DNA from: Pseudomonas paralactis
GTDB taxonomy: Bacteria; Pseudomonadota; Gammaproteobacteria; Pseudomonadales; Pseudomonadaceae
Length of the DNA: 64,000 nt
NCBI RefSeq assembly: GCF_001439735.1
Contig: NZ_JYLN01000011.1
Span: 114,366 to 178,365 of the forward strand
Direction of reading: 5' to 3'
Part shown: one piece after another, positions 33,828-43,526 of the stretch
Numbering within the stretch: the first letter of the stretch is position 1
How the letters are laid out: every line of letters starts with the position of its first letter
The notes under the pieces: model-generated
The model's input: only the letters and a program-made list of their open reading frames with translations
The model's database searches: none
What the model was told of the DNA's origin: nothing
Made by a program: the position numbers and the translations under genes

Positions 33828-33854
33828 GTGGGAGCTGGCTTGCCTGCTCCCACA
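33828..33854. repeat. Collapsed REP hairpin
   Basis: GTGGGAGCTGGCTTGCCTGC is joined directly to CTCCCAC, a shortened REP hairpin at the end of the arc operon, similar to the one after cpxR. Confidence 0.75.
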
Positions 33855-33920
33855 TTTTGATCTCCACCGGCTCCAAGGCATACTGGCCACCCTCAGCACT
33901 CCAGAATCAAGATCCGCCCC

Positions 33921-35429
33921 ATGCGTATCCACGTCAGCTTCATCGACCGCGTCGGCATCACCCAGGAAGTCCTGGCCTTGCTCGGTGGGCGCAATCTCAA
34001 CCTGGATGCGGTGGAGATGGTGCCGCCCAACGTCTATATCGACGCCCCCACCCTGAGCGCCGAGGTGCTTGAAGAATTGCGCGACGCGTTGTTCAGCGTG
34101 CACGGCGTGCAAGCGGTAAAGGTGGTCGACATCCTTCCGGGCCAGCGCCGCCACTTGCAACTCGACGCCCTGCTGGCGGCCATGACCGACCCGGTGCTGG
34201 CCCTGGACAGCGCGGGCAAGATCCTGCTGGCCAACCCGGCATTGATCGCGCTGTACGGGCGCGAACCGGCCGGCGAAAGCATCGCCGAACTGTTCAACGA
34301 CCCGGCGCTGCTGGAGACCTTGCTGGAGCATGGCTTTCGCTTGCCGTTGCGCGAGATCAGCGTCAATGGTCAGACCCTGCTGCTGGACGCCACGCCGATC
34401 ACCGACGCCGGCGCCCTGCTCACCCTCTACCAACCCAATCGCATCGGCGAACAGCTTTCGGCGCTGCACCATGACCATGCCGAAGGTTTTGATGCGCTGC
34501 TGGGTGAATCCCCGGCGATCCGCACCCTCAAGGCGAGGGCGCAACGGGTGGCGGCCTTGGATGCACCGCTGCTGATTCAGGGCGAAACCGGTACCGGCAA
34601 GGAGCTGGTGGCCCGCGCCTGCCACGCCATCAGCACGCGCCACAGTGCGCCGTTTTTGGCGTTGAACTGCGCGGCACTCCCGGAAAACCTCGCCGAAAGC
34701 GAGTTGTTCGGTTACGCCCCGGGCGCCTTCACCGGCGCCCAGCGCGGTGGCAAGCCAGGGCTGATGGAACTGGCCAACCAGGGCACGGTGTTTCTCGATG
34801 AGATCGGTGAAATGTCGCCGTACCTGCAAGCCAAGTTGCTGCGTTTTCTCAATGATGGCAGCTTTCGCCGGGTGGGCGGTGACCGCGAGGTGAAGGTCAA
34901 TGTGCGCATCCTCAGCGCCACCCACCGCGACCTGGAAAAAATGGTCAGCGAGGGCACCTTTCGCGAAGACCTGTTCTACCGCCTCAACGTGCTTAACGTT
35001 GAAGTGCCGCCGCTGCGCGAACGCGGCCAGGACATCCTGCTGCTGGCCCGCTATTTCATGCAGCAAGCCTGCGCGCAGATCCAGCGCCCGGTCTGCCGCC
35101 TGGCGCCCGGCACCTACCCAGCGCTGCTGGGCAACCGCTGGCCGGGCAATGTGCGCCAGCTGCAAAACGTGATCTTCCGCGCCGCCGCCATCTGCGAAGG
35201 CAGCCTGGTAGACATCGGCGACCTGGACATCGCCGGTACGTCGGTGGCGCGCCAAAGCGATGGCGAAGTCGACAGCCTGGAACAGGCGGTGGAGGATTTC
35301 GAGCGCGACCTGCTGGAAAAGCTCTACACCAGCTACCCCTCAACCCGCCAGCTCGCCAGCCGCCTGCAAACCTCCCACACGGCTATCGCCCACCGCCTGC
35401 GCAAGTACGGCATTCCCAACAAGCCCTGA
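33921..35429 (+). CDS. gcsR: TyrR-like sigma-54 enhancer-binding protein GcsR
   Basis: This 502-residue regulator has an ACT domain (residues 1-75), a PAS domain (about 80-165), an AAA+ domain with Walker A (GETGTGKE), the sigma-54 contact motif GAFTGA at 268-273 and Walker B (TVFLDEIGEM), and a C-terminal TyrR-type helix-turn-helix (TRQLASRLQTSHTAIAHRLRKYGI). In P. aeruginosa GcsR has this architecture, senses glycine and activates the gcvH2-gcvP2-glyA2-sdaA-gcvT2 operon next to it. The same gene order follows here except for glyA. PhhR is the main alternative, but the neighbours favour GcsR. Confidence 0.88.
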   Translation: MRIHVSFIDRVGITQEVLALLGGRNLNLDAVEMVPPNVYIDAPTLSAEVLEELRDALFSVHGVQAVKVVDILPGQRRHLQLDALLAAMTDPVLALDSAGKILLANPALIALYGREPAGESIAELFNDPALLETLLEHGFRLPLREISVNGQTLLLDATPITDAGALLTLYQPNRIGEQLSALHHDHAEGFDALLGESPAIRTLKARAQRVAALDAPLLIQGETGTGKELVARACHAISTRHSAPFLALNCAALPENLAESELFGYAPGAFTGAQRGGKPGLMELANQGTVFLDEIGEMSPYLQAKLLRFLNDGSFRRVGGDREVKVNVRILSATHRDLEKMVSEGTFREDLFYRLNVLNVEVPPLRERGQDILLLARYFMQQACAQIQRPVCRLAPGTYPALLGNRWPGNVRQLQNVIFRAAAICEGSLVDIGDLDIAGTSVARQSDGEVDSLEQAVEDFERDLLEKLYTSYPSTRQLASRLQTSHTAIAHRLRKYGIPNKP

Positions 35430-35450
35430 CGGAATAAACGAGGTTCAACT

Positions 35451-35538
35451 GTGGGAGCTGGCTTGCCTGCGATAGCGTTGGGTCATCCAACTCCTTAGTG
35501 ACAGGTAGACCGCTATCGCAGGCAAGCCAGCTCCCACA
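35451..35538. repeat. REP doublet, GTGGGAGC family
   Basis: A doublet lies directly after gcsR and 40 bases before the first predicted GcsR dyad. Confidence 0.88.
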
Positions 35539-35577
35539 GAGACCGCATTACAGATTTGGTCTGAGAACGACATCCAG

Positions 35578-35595
35578 TGTACTGAAAGCGCTACA
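35578..35595 (+). promoter_or_regulatory. Predicted GcsR site 1
   Basis: TGTACTG-AAAG-CGCTACA is an 18-bp interrupted dyad of the form expected for a TyrR-like activator. Its right half is identical to those of sites 2 and 3. Confidence 0.7.
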
Positions 35596-35596
35596 G

Positions 35597-35614
35597 CGTA
35601 ACGATATCGCTACA
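35597..35614 (+). promoter_or_regulatory. Predicted GcsR site 2
   Basis: CGTAACG-ATAT-CGCTACA begins 19 bases after the start of site 1, which places both on nearly the same DNA face only if the helix is slightly underwound; the close pair suggests cooperative binding. Confidence 0.72.
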
Positions 35615-35677
35615 ACCCTGTTTTTTGCGCGCCATGCAAGGCTTTGATCCACATAGGCTTTTTTTCACGCACCGGAC

Positions 35678-35695
35678 TGTAGCGAAATCGCTACA
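35678..35695 (+). promoter_or_regulatory. Predicted GcsR site 3
   Basis: TGTAGCG-AAAT-CGCTACA is a perfect 7-bp dyad around 4 bases, the best of the three sites. It begins exactly 100 bases after site 1 and 82 bases before the predicted sigma-54 promoter. Confidence 0.75.
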
Positions 35696-35759
35696 GCGTA
35701 CTCAGCCAACCTTCTCGCGAAATTTATTAACCTGTTGATCTATAACGACTTAATAACCT

Positions 35760-35775
35760 TGGCCGCAATATTGCT
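35760..35775 (+). promoter_or_regulatory. Sigma-54 promoter of the gcv operon
   Basis: TGGCCG-CAATA-TTGCT matches the -24/-12 consensus TGGCAC-N5-TTGCW with the required 10 bases between GG and GC. Transcription would start near 35786, about 50 bases before gcvH. The three upstream dyads and the GAFTGA motif in the regulator fit this promoter type. Confidence 0.82.
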
Positions 35776-35835
35776 AAGCAACTCCTCATTATTCCAATCC
35801 CGTCCACCAGACGATTCTGGCCCTGAGGAGTTTCC

Positions 35836-36219
35836 ATGAGCGAGTTGCGTTTCACTGAAGATCACGAATGGCTGCGCGCCGAAGCCGATGGCAGCGTCAC
35901 CGTGGGTATCACCGCTTTTGCGCAGAATGCGCTGGGTGATGTGGTTTTCGTGCAACTGCCGGAGTTGCAGGCTTACGACAAAGGCGCCGAAGCCTCCACC
36001 GTGGAATCGGTCAAAGCCGCCAGTGGCGTCTACATGCCGCTGGACGGTGAAGTGCTGGAAGTGAACGACAAACTCGATGGCAGCCCGGAACTGGTCAACG
36101 AAGACCCAATGGGCGAAGGCTGGTTCTTCCGCTTTAAACCCGCCGACGCCGATGCAGTGGCTAAGCTGTTGGATAAGGATGCGTACGACCGCCTGATCAA
36201 AGCCAACGCTGAAGCTTGA
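35836..36219 (+). CDS. gcvH: Glycine cleavage system H protein
   Basis: This 127-residue lipoyl carrier shuttles the aminomethyl group between the P and T proteins. The lipoylated Lys60 is in STVESVKAASGVY. It is the first gene of the operon, preceded by TGAGGAG. It probably corresponds to gcvH2 of P. aeruginosa; a second housekeeping copy may exist elsewhere. Confidence 0.97.
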   Translation: MSELRFTEDHEWLRAEADGSVTVGITAFAQNALGDVVFVQLPELQAYDKGAEASTVESVKAASGVYMPLDGEVLEVNDKLDGSPELVNEDPMGEGWFFRFKPADADAVAKLLDKDAYDRLIKANAEA

Positions 36220-36229
36220 GGAGCGCGCC

Positions 36230-39067
36230 ATGACCGTTAATCTGACCACCGCCAACGAATTCATCGCCCGCCACATCGGCCCGCGCCAGGAAGATGAGCA
36301 GCAGATGCTCGCCAGCCTGGGTTTTGATTCCCTCGAAGCGCTGAGCGCCAGCGTGATTCCGGAAAGCATCAAGGGCACCAGCGTGCTCGGCCTGGAAGAC
36401 GGCTTGAGTGAAGCCGAGGCCCTGGCCAAGATCAAGGCCATTGCCGGCCAGAACCAACTGTTCAAAACCTACATCGGCCAGGGCTACTACAACTGCCATA
36501 CGCCGTCGCCGATCCTGCGCAACCTGCTGGAAAACCCGGCCTGGTACACCGCTTACACGCCGTATCAACCCGAGATTTCCCAGGGCCGCCTGGAAGCGCT
36601 GCTCAATTTCCAGACCCTGATCAGCGACCTTACCGGCCTGCCGATCGCCAACGCCTCCCTGCTCGACGAAGCCACCGCCGCCGCCGAAGCCATGACCTTC
36701 TGCAAGCGCCTGAGCAAGAACAAGAGCAGCAACGCATTCTTCGCTTCGGTGCACAGCCACCCGCAAACCCTCGACGTATTGCGCACCCGTGCCGAACCCT
36801 TGGGCATCGATGTGGTGGTCGGCGATGAGCGTGAACTGACCGACGTCAGCGCGTTCTTCGGTGCCCTGCTGCAATACCCGGCCAGCAACGGCGATGTATT
36901 CGATTACCGCGAGCTGACCGAGCGCTTCCACGCTGCCAACGCCCTGGTCGCCGTAGCCGCCGACCTGCTGGCCCTGACCCTGCTGACTCCGCCCGGTGAG
37001 TTCGGCGCCGACGTCGCCATTGGCAGCGCACAACGCTTTGGCGTGCCACTGGGCTTCGGTGGCCCGCACGCGGCGTACTTCTCCACCAAGGATGCGTTCA
37101 AGCGCGACATGCCAGGCCGTCTGGTCGGTGTTTCCGTCGACCGCTTCGGCAAGCCGGCCCTGCGCCTGGCCATGCAAACCCGCGAGCAACATATCCGCCG
37201 CGAGAAAGCCACCAGCAACATCTGCACCGCTCAAGTGCTGCTGGCCAACATCGCCAGCATGTACGCCGTGTACCACGGCCCCAAGGGCCTGACCCAGATC
37301 GCCCAGCGCATTCACCAGCTGACCGCGATCCTGGCCAAGGGCTTGACGGCCCTGGGCTTGAAAGTCGAGCAGCAACACTTCTTCGACACCCTGACAATCC
37401 ACACCGGCGCCCACACCGCAGCCCTGCACGACAAGGCCCGCGCCCAGCGCATCAACCTGCGTGTGGTGGATGGCGAGCGCGTTGGCCTGTCGGTCGACGA
37501 AACCACCACCCAGGCCGATATCCAAGCCTTGTGGGCCATCTTCGCCAACGGCAAAACCCTGCCAGCCTTTGCTGCAACCGAAAGCACCCTGCCGAGCGCC
37601 TTGCTGCGCCAGTCGCCGATCCTCAGCCACCCGGTGTTCAACCGCTATCACTCGGAAACCGAGCTGATGCGCTACCTGCGCAAGCTGGCCGACAAGGACC
37701 TGGCCCTGGACCGCACCATGATCCCGCTGGGCTCGTGCACCATGAAGCTCAACGCCGCCAGCGAAATGATCCCGGTAACCTGGGCCGAGTTCGGCGCCCT
37801 GCACCCATTCGCCCCCGCCGCGCAAAGCGCCGGCTACCTGCAACTGACCACCGAACTGGAAGCCATGCTCTGCGCGGCCACCGGTTACGACGCGATCTCC
37901 CTGCAACCCAACGCCGGTTCCCAGGGTGAGTACGCAGGCCTCTTGGCCATCCGTGCCTATCACCAGAGCCGTGGCGAAGAACGTCGCGACATCTGCCTGA
38001 TCCCGTCGTCGGCCCACGGCACCAACCCCGCCACTGCCAACATGGCCGGTATGCGTGTGGTGGTGACCGCTTGCGATGCGCGCGGCAACGTCGATATCGA
38101 AGACCTGCGCGCCAAGGCCATCGAGCACCGCGAGCACCTCGCGGCGCTGATGATCACCTACCCGTCCACCCACGGCGTGTTCGAGGAAGGTATCCGCGAA
38201 ATCTGCGGCATCATTCATGACAACGGCGGCCAGGTGTACATCGACGGCGCCAATATGAACGCGATGGTCGGCCTGTGCGCACCGGGCAAGTTCGGCGGCG
38301 ACGTGTCCCACCTGAACCTGCACAAGACCTTCTGCATTCCCCACGGCGGTGGCGGCCCGGGCGTTGGCCCGATTGGCGTCAAGTCGCACCTCACGCCGTT
38401 CCTGCCCGGCCACGCCGCCATGGAACGCAAGGAGGGCGCGGTGTGCGCCGCGCCGTTCGGCAGCGCGAGCATTTTGCCGATCACCTGGATGTACATCAGC
38501 ATGATGGGCGGCGCCGGCCTCAAGCGTGCGTCGCAGTTGGCGATCCTGAATGCCAACTACATTTCCCGTCGCCTGGAAGAGCACTACCCGGTGCTGTACA
38601 CCGGCAGCAATGGCCTGGTGGCCCACGAATGCATCCTGGACCTGCGCCCGTTGAAAGACAGCAGCGGCATCAGCGTGGACGACGTGGCCAAGCGCCTGAT
38701 CGACTTCGGTTTCCATGCGCCGACCATGTCGTTCCCGGTGGCCGGCACCTTGATGATCGAGCCGACCGAAAGTGAATCCAAGGAAGAACTGGACCGCTTC
38801 TGCGACGCCATGATCGCCATCCGCGAAGAAATCCGCGCGGTAGAAAACGGCACCCTCGACAAAGACGACAACCCACTCAAAAACGCGCCGCACACGGCAG
38901 CGGAACTGGTGGGCGAATGGAGCCACCCTTACAGCCGTGAACAAGCGGTGTACCCGGTGGCGTCGTTGATCGAAGGCAAGTACTGGCCGCCGGTGGGTCG
39001 GGTCGACAACGTGTTTGGTGATCGCAACCTGGTGTGTGCGTGCCCTTCTATCGAGAGCTACGCCTGA
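36230..39067 (+). CDS. gcvP: Glycine dehydrogenase (decarboxylating), P protein
   Basis: This 945-residue PLP enzyme decarboxylates glycine and loads the aminomethyl group on lipoyl-GcvH. The PLP Lys is near residue 699 in SHLNLHKTFCIPHGGGGPG. The length agrees with the single-chain form (E. coli 957). It follows gcvH by 10 bases. A long frame on the opposite strand over this gene is a codon-bias shadow. Confidence 0.98.
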   Translation: MTVNLTTANEFIARHIGPRQEDEQQMLASLGFDSLEALSASVIPESIKGTSVLGLEDGLSEAEALAKIKAIAGQNQLFKTYIGQGYYNCHTPSPILRNLLENPAWYTAYTPYQPEISQGRLEALLNFQTLISDLTGLPIANASLLDEATAAAEAMTFCKRLSKNKSSNAFFASVHSHPQTLDVLRTRAEPLGIDVVVGDERELTDVSAFFGALLQYPASNGDVFDYRELTERFHAANALVAVAADLLALTLLTPPGEFGADVAIGSAQRFGVPLGFGGPHAAYFSTKDAFKRDMPGRLVGVSVDRFGKPALRLAMQTREQHIRREKATSNICTAQVLLANIASMYAVYHGPKGLTQIAQRIHQLTAILAKGLTALGLKVEQQHFFDTLTIHTGAHTAALHDKARAQRINLRVVDGERVGLSVDETTTQADIQALWAIFANGKTLPAFAATESTLPSALLRQSPILSHPVFNRYHSETELMRYLRKLADKDLALDRTMIPLGSCTMKLNAASEMIPVTWAEFGALHPFAPAAQSAGYLQLTTELEAMLCAATGYDAISLQPNAGSQGEYAGLLAIRAYHQSRGEERRDICLIPSSAHGTNPATANMAGMRVVVTACDARGNVDIEDLRAKAIEHREHLAALMITYPSTHGVFEEGIREICGIIHDNGGQVYIDGANMNAMVGLCAPGKFGGDVSHLNLHKTFCIPHGGGGPGVGPIGVKSHLTPFLPGHAAMERKEGAVCAAPFGSASILPITWMYISMMGGAGLKRASQLAILNANYISRRLEEHYPVLYTGSNGLVAHECILDLRPLKDSSGISVDDVAKRLIDFGFHAPTMSFPVAGTLMIEPTESESKEELDRFCDAMIAIREEIRAVENGTLDKDDNPLKNAPHTAAELVGEWSHPYSREQAVYPVASLIEGKYWPPVGRVDNVFGDRNLVCACPSIESYA

Positions 39068-39091
39068 TCTAACGGGAGATACGCGGCCAGT

Positions 39092-39181
39092 GTGGGAGCT
39101 GGCTTGCCTGCGATAGCGGTGTATCAGCCGACAGTGATGTTGCCTGACACACCGCTATCGCGGGCAAGCCCGGCTCCCACA
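39092..39181. repeat. REP doublet between gcvP and sdaA
   Basis: A GTGGGAGC-family doublet fills the 160-base gap where P. aeruginosa carries glyA2. It may uncouple the expression of gcvHP from sdaA-gcvT. Confidence 0.88.
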
Positions 39182-39227
39182 TTGATCGAGTCCAGCCCAG
39201 AAAATAATAAGAAACCGGAGAACAACC

Positions 39228-40604
<1,377 letters not shown>

Positions 40605-40643
40605 CGCCCACAAGCGCGTCGGCACGTTTTTCAGGAGCTGAAT

Positions 40644-41768
40644 ATGTCCACCGAAACCCTGTTGAAAACCCCTTTGCACGCCCTGCACCTCGAACTCGGC
40701 GCGCGCATGGTGCCCTTCGCCGGCTACGACATGCCGGTGCAGTACCCGTTGGGCGTGATGAAAGAACACCTGCATACCCGTGAACAGGCCGGGTTGTTCG
40801 ATGTTTCCCACATGGGCCAGATTCGCCTCACTGGCGCGAATGCCGCCAAGGCCCTGGAAACCCTGGTGCCCGTCGATATCATCGACCTGCCGGTGGGTAT
40901 GCAACGCTACGCGATGTTCACCAACGAGCAAGGCGGCATTCTCGACGACCTGATGGTCGCCAACCTGGGCAACGATGAACTGTTCCTGGTGGTCAACGCC
41001 GCCTGCAAGGACCAGGACCTGGCGCACCTGCGCGCACATATCGGCGACCAATGCACCATCGAACCGCTGTTCGAAGAACGCGCCCTGCTGGCCCTGCAAG
41101 GCCCGGCGGCCGTGAAAGTATTGGCGCGCCTGGCACCTGAAGTCACCCAGATGACCTTCATGCAATTTGCCACCCTGCGTTTGCTGGGCGTGGAGTGCTA
41201 CGTCAGCCGCTCCGGCTACACCGGTGAAGACGGTTTTGAAATCTCCGTACCGGCGGCCAATGCCGAGAGCCTGGCCCGCAGCCTGCTGGCCGAAACCGAA
41301 GTGCAGGCCATCGGCCTGGGCGCCCGCGATTCGCTGCGCCTGGAAGCCGGCCTGTGCCTGTACGGCCACGACATGAACACCGACACCACGCCAATCGAAG
41401 CCAGCCTGTTGTGGGCGATTTCCAAGGCTCGGCGTGCCGATGGCGCACGAGCCGGCGGCTTCCCTGGCGCCGACCGCATCTTCACCCAGCAGCAAACCGG
41501 TGTGGCGCGCAAACGCGTGGGCCTGCTGCCGCAGGAGCGTACCCCGGTGCGTGAAGGCGCTGAAATTGTCGATGCCCAGGGCACCGTAATCGGCAGCGTG
41601 TGCAGCGGCGGTTTTGGCCCGAGCCTGGGCGGCCCGCTGGCCATGGGTTATCTGGACACGGCCTTTACTGCACTGGATACCGAAGTGTCTGCGTTGGTGC
41701 GTGGGAAAAAGGTGCCACTACGTGTAAGTAAAATGCCATTTGTACCGCAACGTTACTATCGCGGCTGA
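40644..41768 (+). CDS. gcvT: Aminomethyltransferase (T protein)
   Basis: This 374-residue folate enzyme releases ammonia from the aminomethyl-lipoyl H protein and forms methylene-tetrahydrofolate. Typical segments are VPFAGYDMPVQYP, LFDVSHMGQI, SRSGYTGEDGFEI and LRLEAGLCLYGHDM. It is the last gene of the operon, 39 bases after sdaA. Confidence 0.96.
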   Translation: MSTETLLKTPLHALHLELGARMVPFAGYDMPVQYPLGVMKEHLHTREQAGLFDVSHMGQIRLTGANAAKALETLVPVDIIDLPVGMQRYAMFTNEQGGILDDLMVANLGNDELFLVVNAACKDQDLAHLRAHIGDQCTIEPLFEERALLALQGPAAVKVLARLAPEVTQMTFMQFATLRLLGVECYVSRSGYTGEDGFEISVPAANAESLARSLLAETEVQAIGLGARDSLRLEAGLCLYGHDMNTDTTPIEASLLWAISKARRADGARAGGFPGADRIFTQQQTGVARKRVGLLPQERTPVREGAEIVDAQGTVIGSVCSGGFGPSLGGPLAMGYLDTAFTALDTEVSALVRGKKVPLRVSKMPFVPQRYYRG

Positions 41769-41789
41769 TTGGTTGTTTCTATAAGTAAC

Positions 41790-41828
41790 GCGGTTGCGTT
41801 AACGTGCACTAAACTGTAACGCAACCGC
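41790..41828 (+). terminator. Large dyad after gcvT
   Basis: GCGGTTGCGTTA and TAACGCAACCGC form a perfect 12-bp stem with a 15-base loop, 21 bases after gcvT. There is no T-run, so it may be a protein-binding dyad, an mRNA 3' hairpin or a rho-assisted terminator. Confidence 0.6.
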
Positions 41829-42161
41829 CATAAAACAGTGCATGTACGATAGCCATTTTTATAGGAAAACCCCTATAACAAGTGAACTACTCTATCGAAT
41901 AAGTCAGCAGCCCTGCATTCAACAAAGTGTCATACGCCCCAGTAAAACCGGGGCCTGGCGTAGGGCTTGTTTTTTTCATATTAGTTGGCGTAGAGTTTGC
42001 CCACTGTGTTTGCATGGGTCGCTTGGAACCTGGACCTGGGCAGTAGCTCAAGTAGTTTGCTACAACCCGTTCGACGTCTCTTACTTTCCTGCAACCCAGC
42101 CCAGTACTCTTTCGTGTGAAAGAGGCTGTCATTAATTTTTAGCGTCAAAGGAAAGAAGAAA
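41829..42161 (+). other. Leader/intergenic region of the cold-shock gene
   Basis: This AT-richer region precedes the cold-shock gene. Cold-shock mRNAs often have leaders of 100-200 bases that fold differently in the cold. A frame at 41842-42135 has no RBS or protein-like sequence and is not considered a gene. Confidence 0.5.
41934..41976 (+). terminator. Hairpin plus T-run in the cold-shock leader
   Basis: ACGCC...GGCGT encloses a CCCC/GGGG inner stem and is followed after eight bases by seven T. It lies about 190 bases before the cold-shock gene. If the promoter is upstream, this could be an attenuator; if downstream, a terminator of unknown RNA. Confidence 0.5.
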
Positions 42162-42374
42162 ATGGCTGAGCGTCAGAGCGGTACCGTCAAGTGGTTCAAC
42201 GACGAGAAAGGGTTTGGTTTTATCACTCCTGAAAGCGGCCCGGATCTGTTCGTGCATTTCCGCGCTATTCAGGGCAACGGCTTCAAAAGCCTGAAGGAAG
42301 GCCAGAAGGTCACCTTCGTTTCAGTTCAGGGCCAGAAAGGCCTGCAGGCTGACGAAGTACAAGCAGAAGGCTGA
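42162..42374 (+). CDS. capB: Cold-shock protein, CspA/CapB family
   Basis: This 70-residue OB-fold RNA chaperone has RNP1 (KGFGFIT) and RNP2 (LFVHF) motifs and the opening SGTVKWFNDEKGFGF. It unwinds RNA and acts as an antiterminator. AAGGA precedes the ATG. P. fluorescens carries several paralogues, so capB is a best guess among them. Confidence 0.92.
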   Translation: MAERQSGTVKWFNDEKGFGFITPESGPDLFVHFRAIQGNGFKSLKEGQKVTFVSVQGQKGLQADEVQAEG

Positions 42375-42388
42375 TCCTTCCTGCGACA

Positions 42389-42424
42389 AAAAGCCCCTGA
42401 TATGACATCAGGGGCTTTTTTATG
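42389..42424 (+). terminator. Intrinsic terminator of the cold-shock gene
   Basis: AAAGCCCCTGAT and ATCAGGGGCTTTTTT form a strong stem with a T-run, 15 bases after the stop. Confidence 0.92.
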
Positions 42425-42468
42425 GGCGCCATTGCGTAAACTGCGTGCTTTCTCCAGAGAGCCCTGCC

Positions 42469-42957
42469 ATGTCCAAACCCCTGTTGAGCCCCCAGGGCGA
42501 ATTTCCCGCCGTTGGCCTGGGCCGCCGCCTGGCAGCGATGTTCTACGATTTCCTGCTGTGCACCGCCCTGCTGATCGTCACGGCGTTCATCTACAAGCTG
42601 GTGTGGATCGCCTTCGTCGGCGAAGCGAAGATGCGCACCCTTACCGAGTCCGGCGCGCTGGACGGTGACCCGTTGCTGTCGACGATCCTGTTGTTTGTGC
42701 TGTTCGGGTTCTTCGCCAAGTTCTGGACCCATTCCGGGCAAACCCTGGGCATGCAGGTGTGGGGCGTGCGCGTGCAAAACGCCGACGGCTCGCGGATCAG
42801 CCTGTGGCAGGCATTGTTGCGTTTTGTGGTATCGATTGCGTCATGGTTGTGTGTGGGGTTGGGGTTTATCTGGTCGTTGTTCGATAAACAAAAACGCAGC
42901 TGGCATGACATCTATTCGGATACCCAACTGGTGCGGATCCCGAAGCAAAAGAAGTAA
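42469..42957 (+). CDS. RDD family membrane protein
   Basis: This 162-residue protein has three or four membrane helices and the RDD pattern GLGRRLAAMFYDFLL, then TLGMQVWGVRVQNADG and the C-terminal DKQKRSWHDIYSDTQLV. Some RDD proteins act as ion transporters; the role here is unknown. It stands alone between a terminator and the repeat island. Confidence 0.88.
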   Translation: MSKPLLSPQGEFPAVGLGRRLAAMFYDFLLCTALLIVTAFIYKLVWIAFVGEAKMRTLTESGALDGDPLLSTILLFVLFGFFAKFWTHSGQTLGMQVWGVRVQNADGSRISLWQALLRFVVSIASWLCVGLGFIWSLFDKQKRSWHDIYSDTQLVRIPKQKK

Positions 42958-42964
42958 CTCAAGT

Positions 42965-43007
42965 GTGGGAGCTGGCTTGCCTGCGATAGCCATAGGTATC
43001 TACACAA
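42965..43007 (+). repeat. Left outer arm of a split REP palindrome
   Basis: A GTGGGAGC-type REP unit continues into GATAGCCATAGGTATCTACA. The last 25 bases (42983-43007) are repeated exactly in reverse complement at 43470-43494, so the two outer arms form one large palindrome interrupted by about 460 bases. Confidence 0.85.
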
Positions 43008-43469
43008 TTTCGGTACGACGCTGGACCTGTGGCGAGGGAGCTTGCTCCCGCGACGGCCTGGCAGCCGCCCCTGATATAACTGATGCCCCGCGATCCAATG
43101 TGGGAGCTGGCTTGCCTGCGAAGGCGGTTTGTCGGGGTACATATCCATTCCTGCGGTAACGGCCACTTAGGGTTCCGCTTTTACAGCGGGTCACTTTGGA
43201 AAAGAGCCGGAATGCCGGCCCAGCCCAAAGTAACCAAAGGGCTCTTGCCCCACCACTCGGCACCTCGCTTAGGCTCGGTGTGCCCGTAATCCGCCAGTGA
43301 TTTGGGGGGCCGCCGCCACGCGCCATCCATGGCGCGGGGCGGCTAAACCGGCATCCCTGCCGGTTTACCCCCCAAATCCCTGTCGAATTCCGGCCAGCGT
43401 GGTTTGACGGGGCGCTTAAGATCAAAAGCGGCTCGCTTCGCATCGTGGTTACCGTTGATCGCTACAGAG
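43008..43469. repeat. Composite mosaic repeat island
   Basis: This insert holds a GGCGAGGGAGCTTGCTCCC unit (43031-43050), a further GTGGGAGC arm (43100-43121) and then a longer element from about 43150 to 43445. The longer element contains several nested inverted repeats: GGTCACTTTGG/CCAAAGTAACC, GCGCCATCCATGGCGC, AACCGGCA/TGCCGGTT, and an outer ATTTGGGGGG/CCCCCCAAAT. Similar long non-coding repeats occur in intergenic spaces of pseudomonads. No gene is visible. Confidence 0.75.
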
Positions 43470-43512
43470 TTGTGTAGATACCTATGGCTATCGCACGCAA
43501 GCCTGCTCCCAC
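43470..43512 (-). repeat. Right outer arm of the split REP palindrome
   Basis: TTGTGTAGATACCTATGGCT leads into ATCGCACGCAAGCCTGCTCCCAC, the complement of 42965-43007 with a few changes in the REP part. It ends 14 bases before nadA. Confidence 0.85.
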
Positions 43513-43526
43513 ATTTTGATTTGTGT

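Noticed and set aside
33345..35255. Long minus-strand frame opposite gcsR and arcC
   Set aside because: Antisense shadow of the regulator gene, running through a REP hairpin.
35430..35835. Glycine riboswitch before gcvH
   Set aside because: No paired glycine-aptamer layout is visible; the region is explained by the REP, three dyads and a sigma-54 promoter.
36197..38944. Long minus-strand frame (915 codons) opposite gcvP
   Set aside because: It is antisense to a complete, well-conserved gcvP; high GC with strong third-position bias produces such shadows. The protein has no domain and an odd composition.
41842..42135. 97-codon frame in the cold-shock leader
   Set aside because: It lies in the presumed untranslated leader with no RBS and low-quality composition.
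43008..43469. Insertion sequence in the repeat island
   Set aside because: No transposase frame or target duplication is visible; the island consists of short palindromic repeats.
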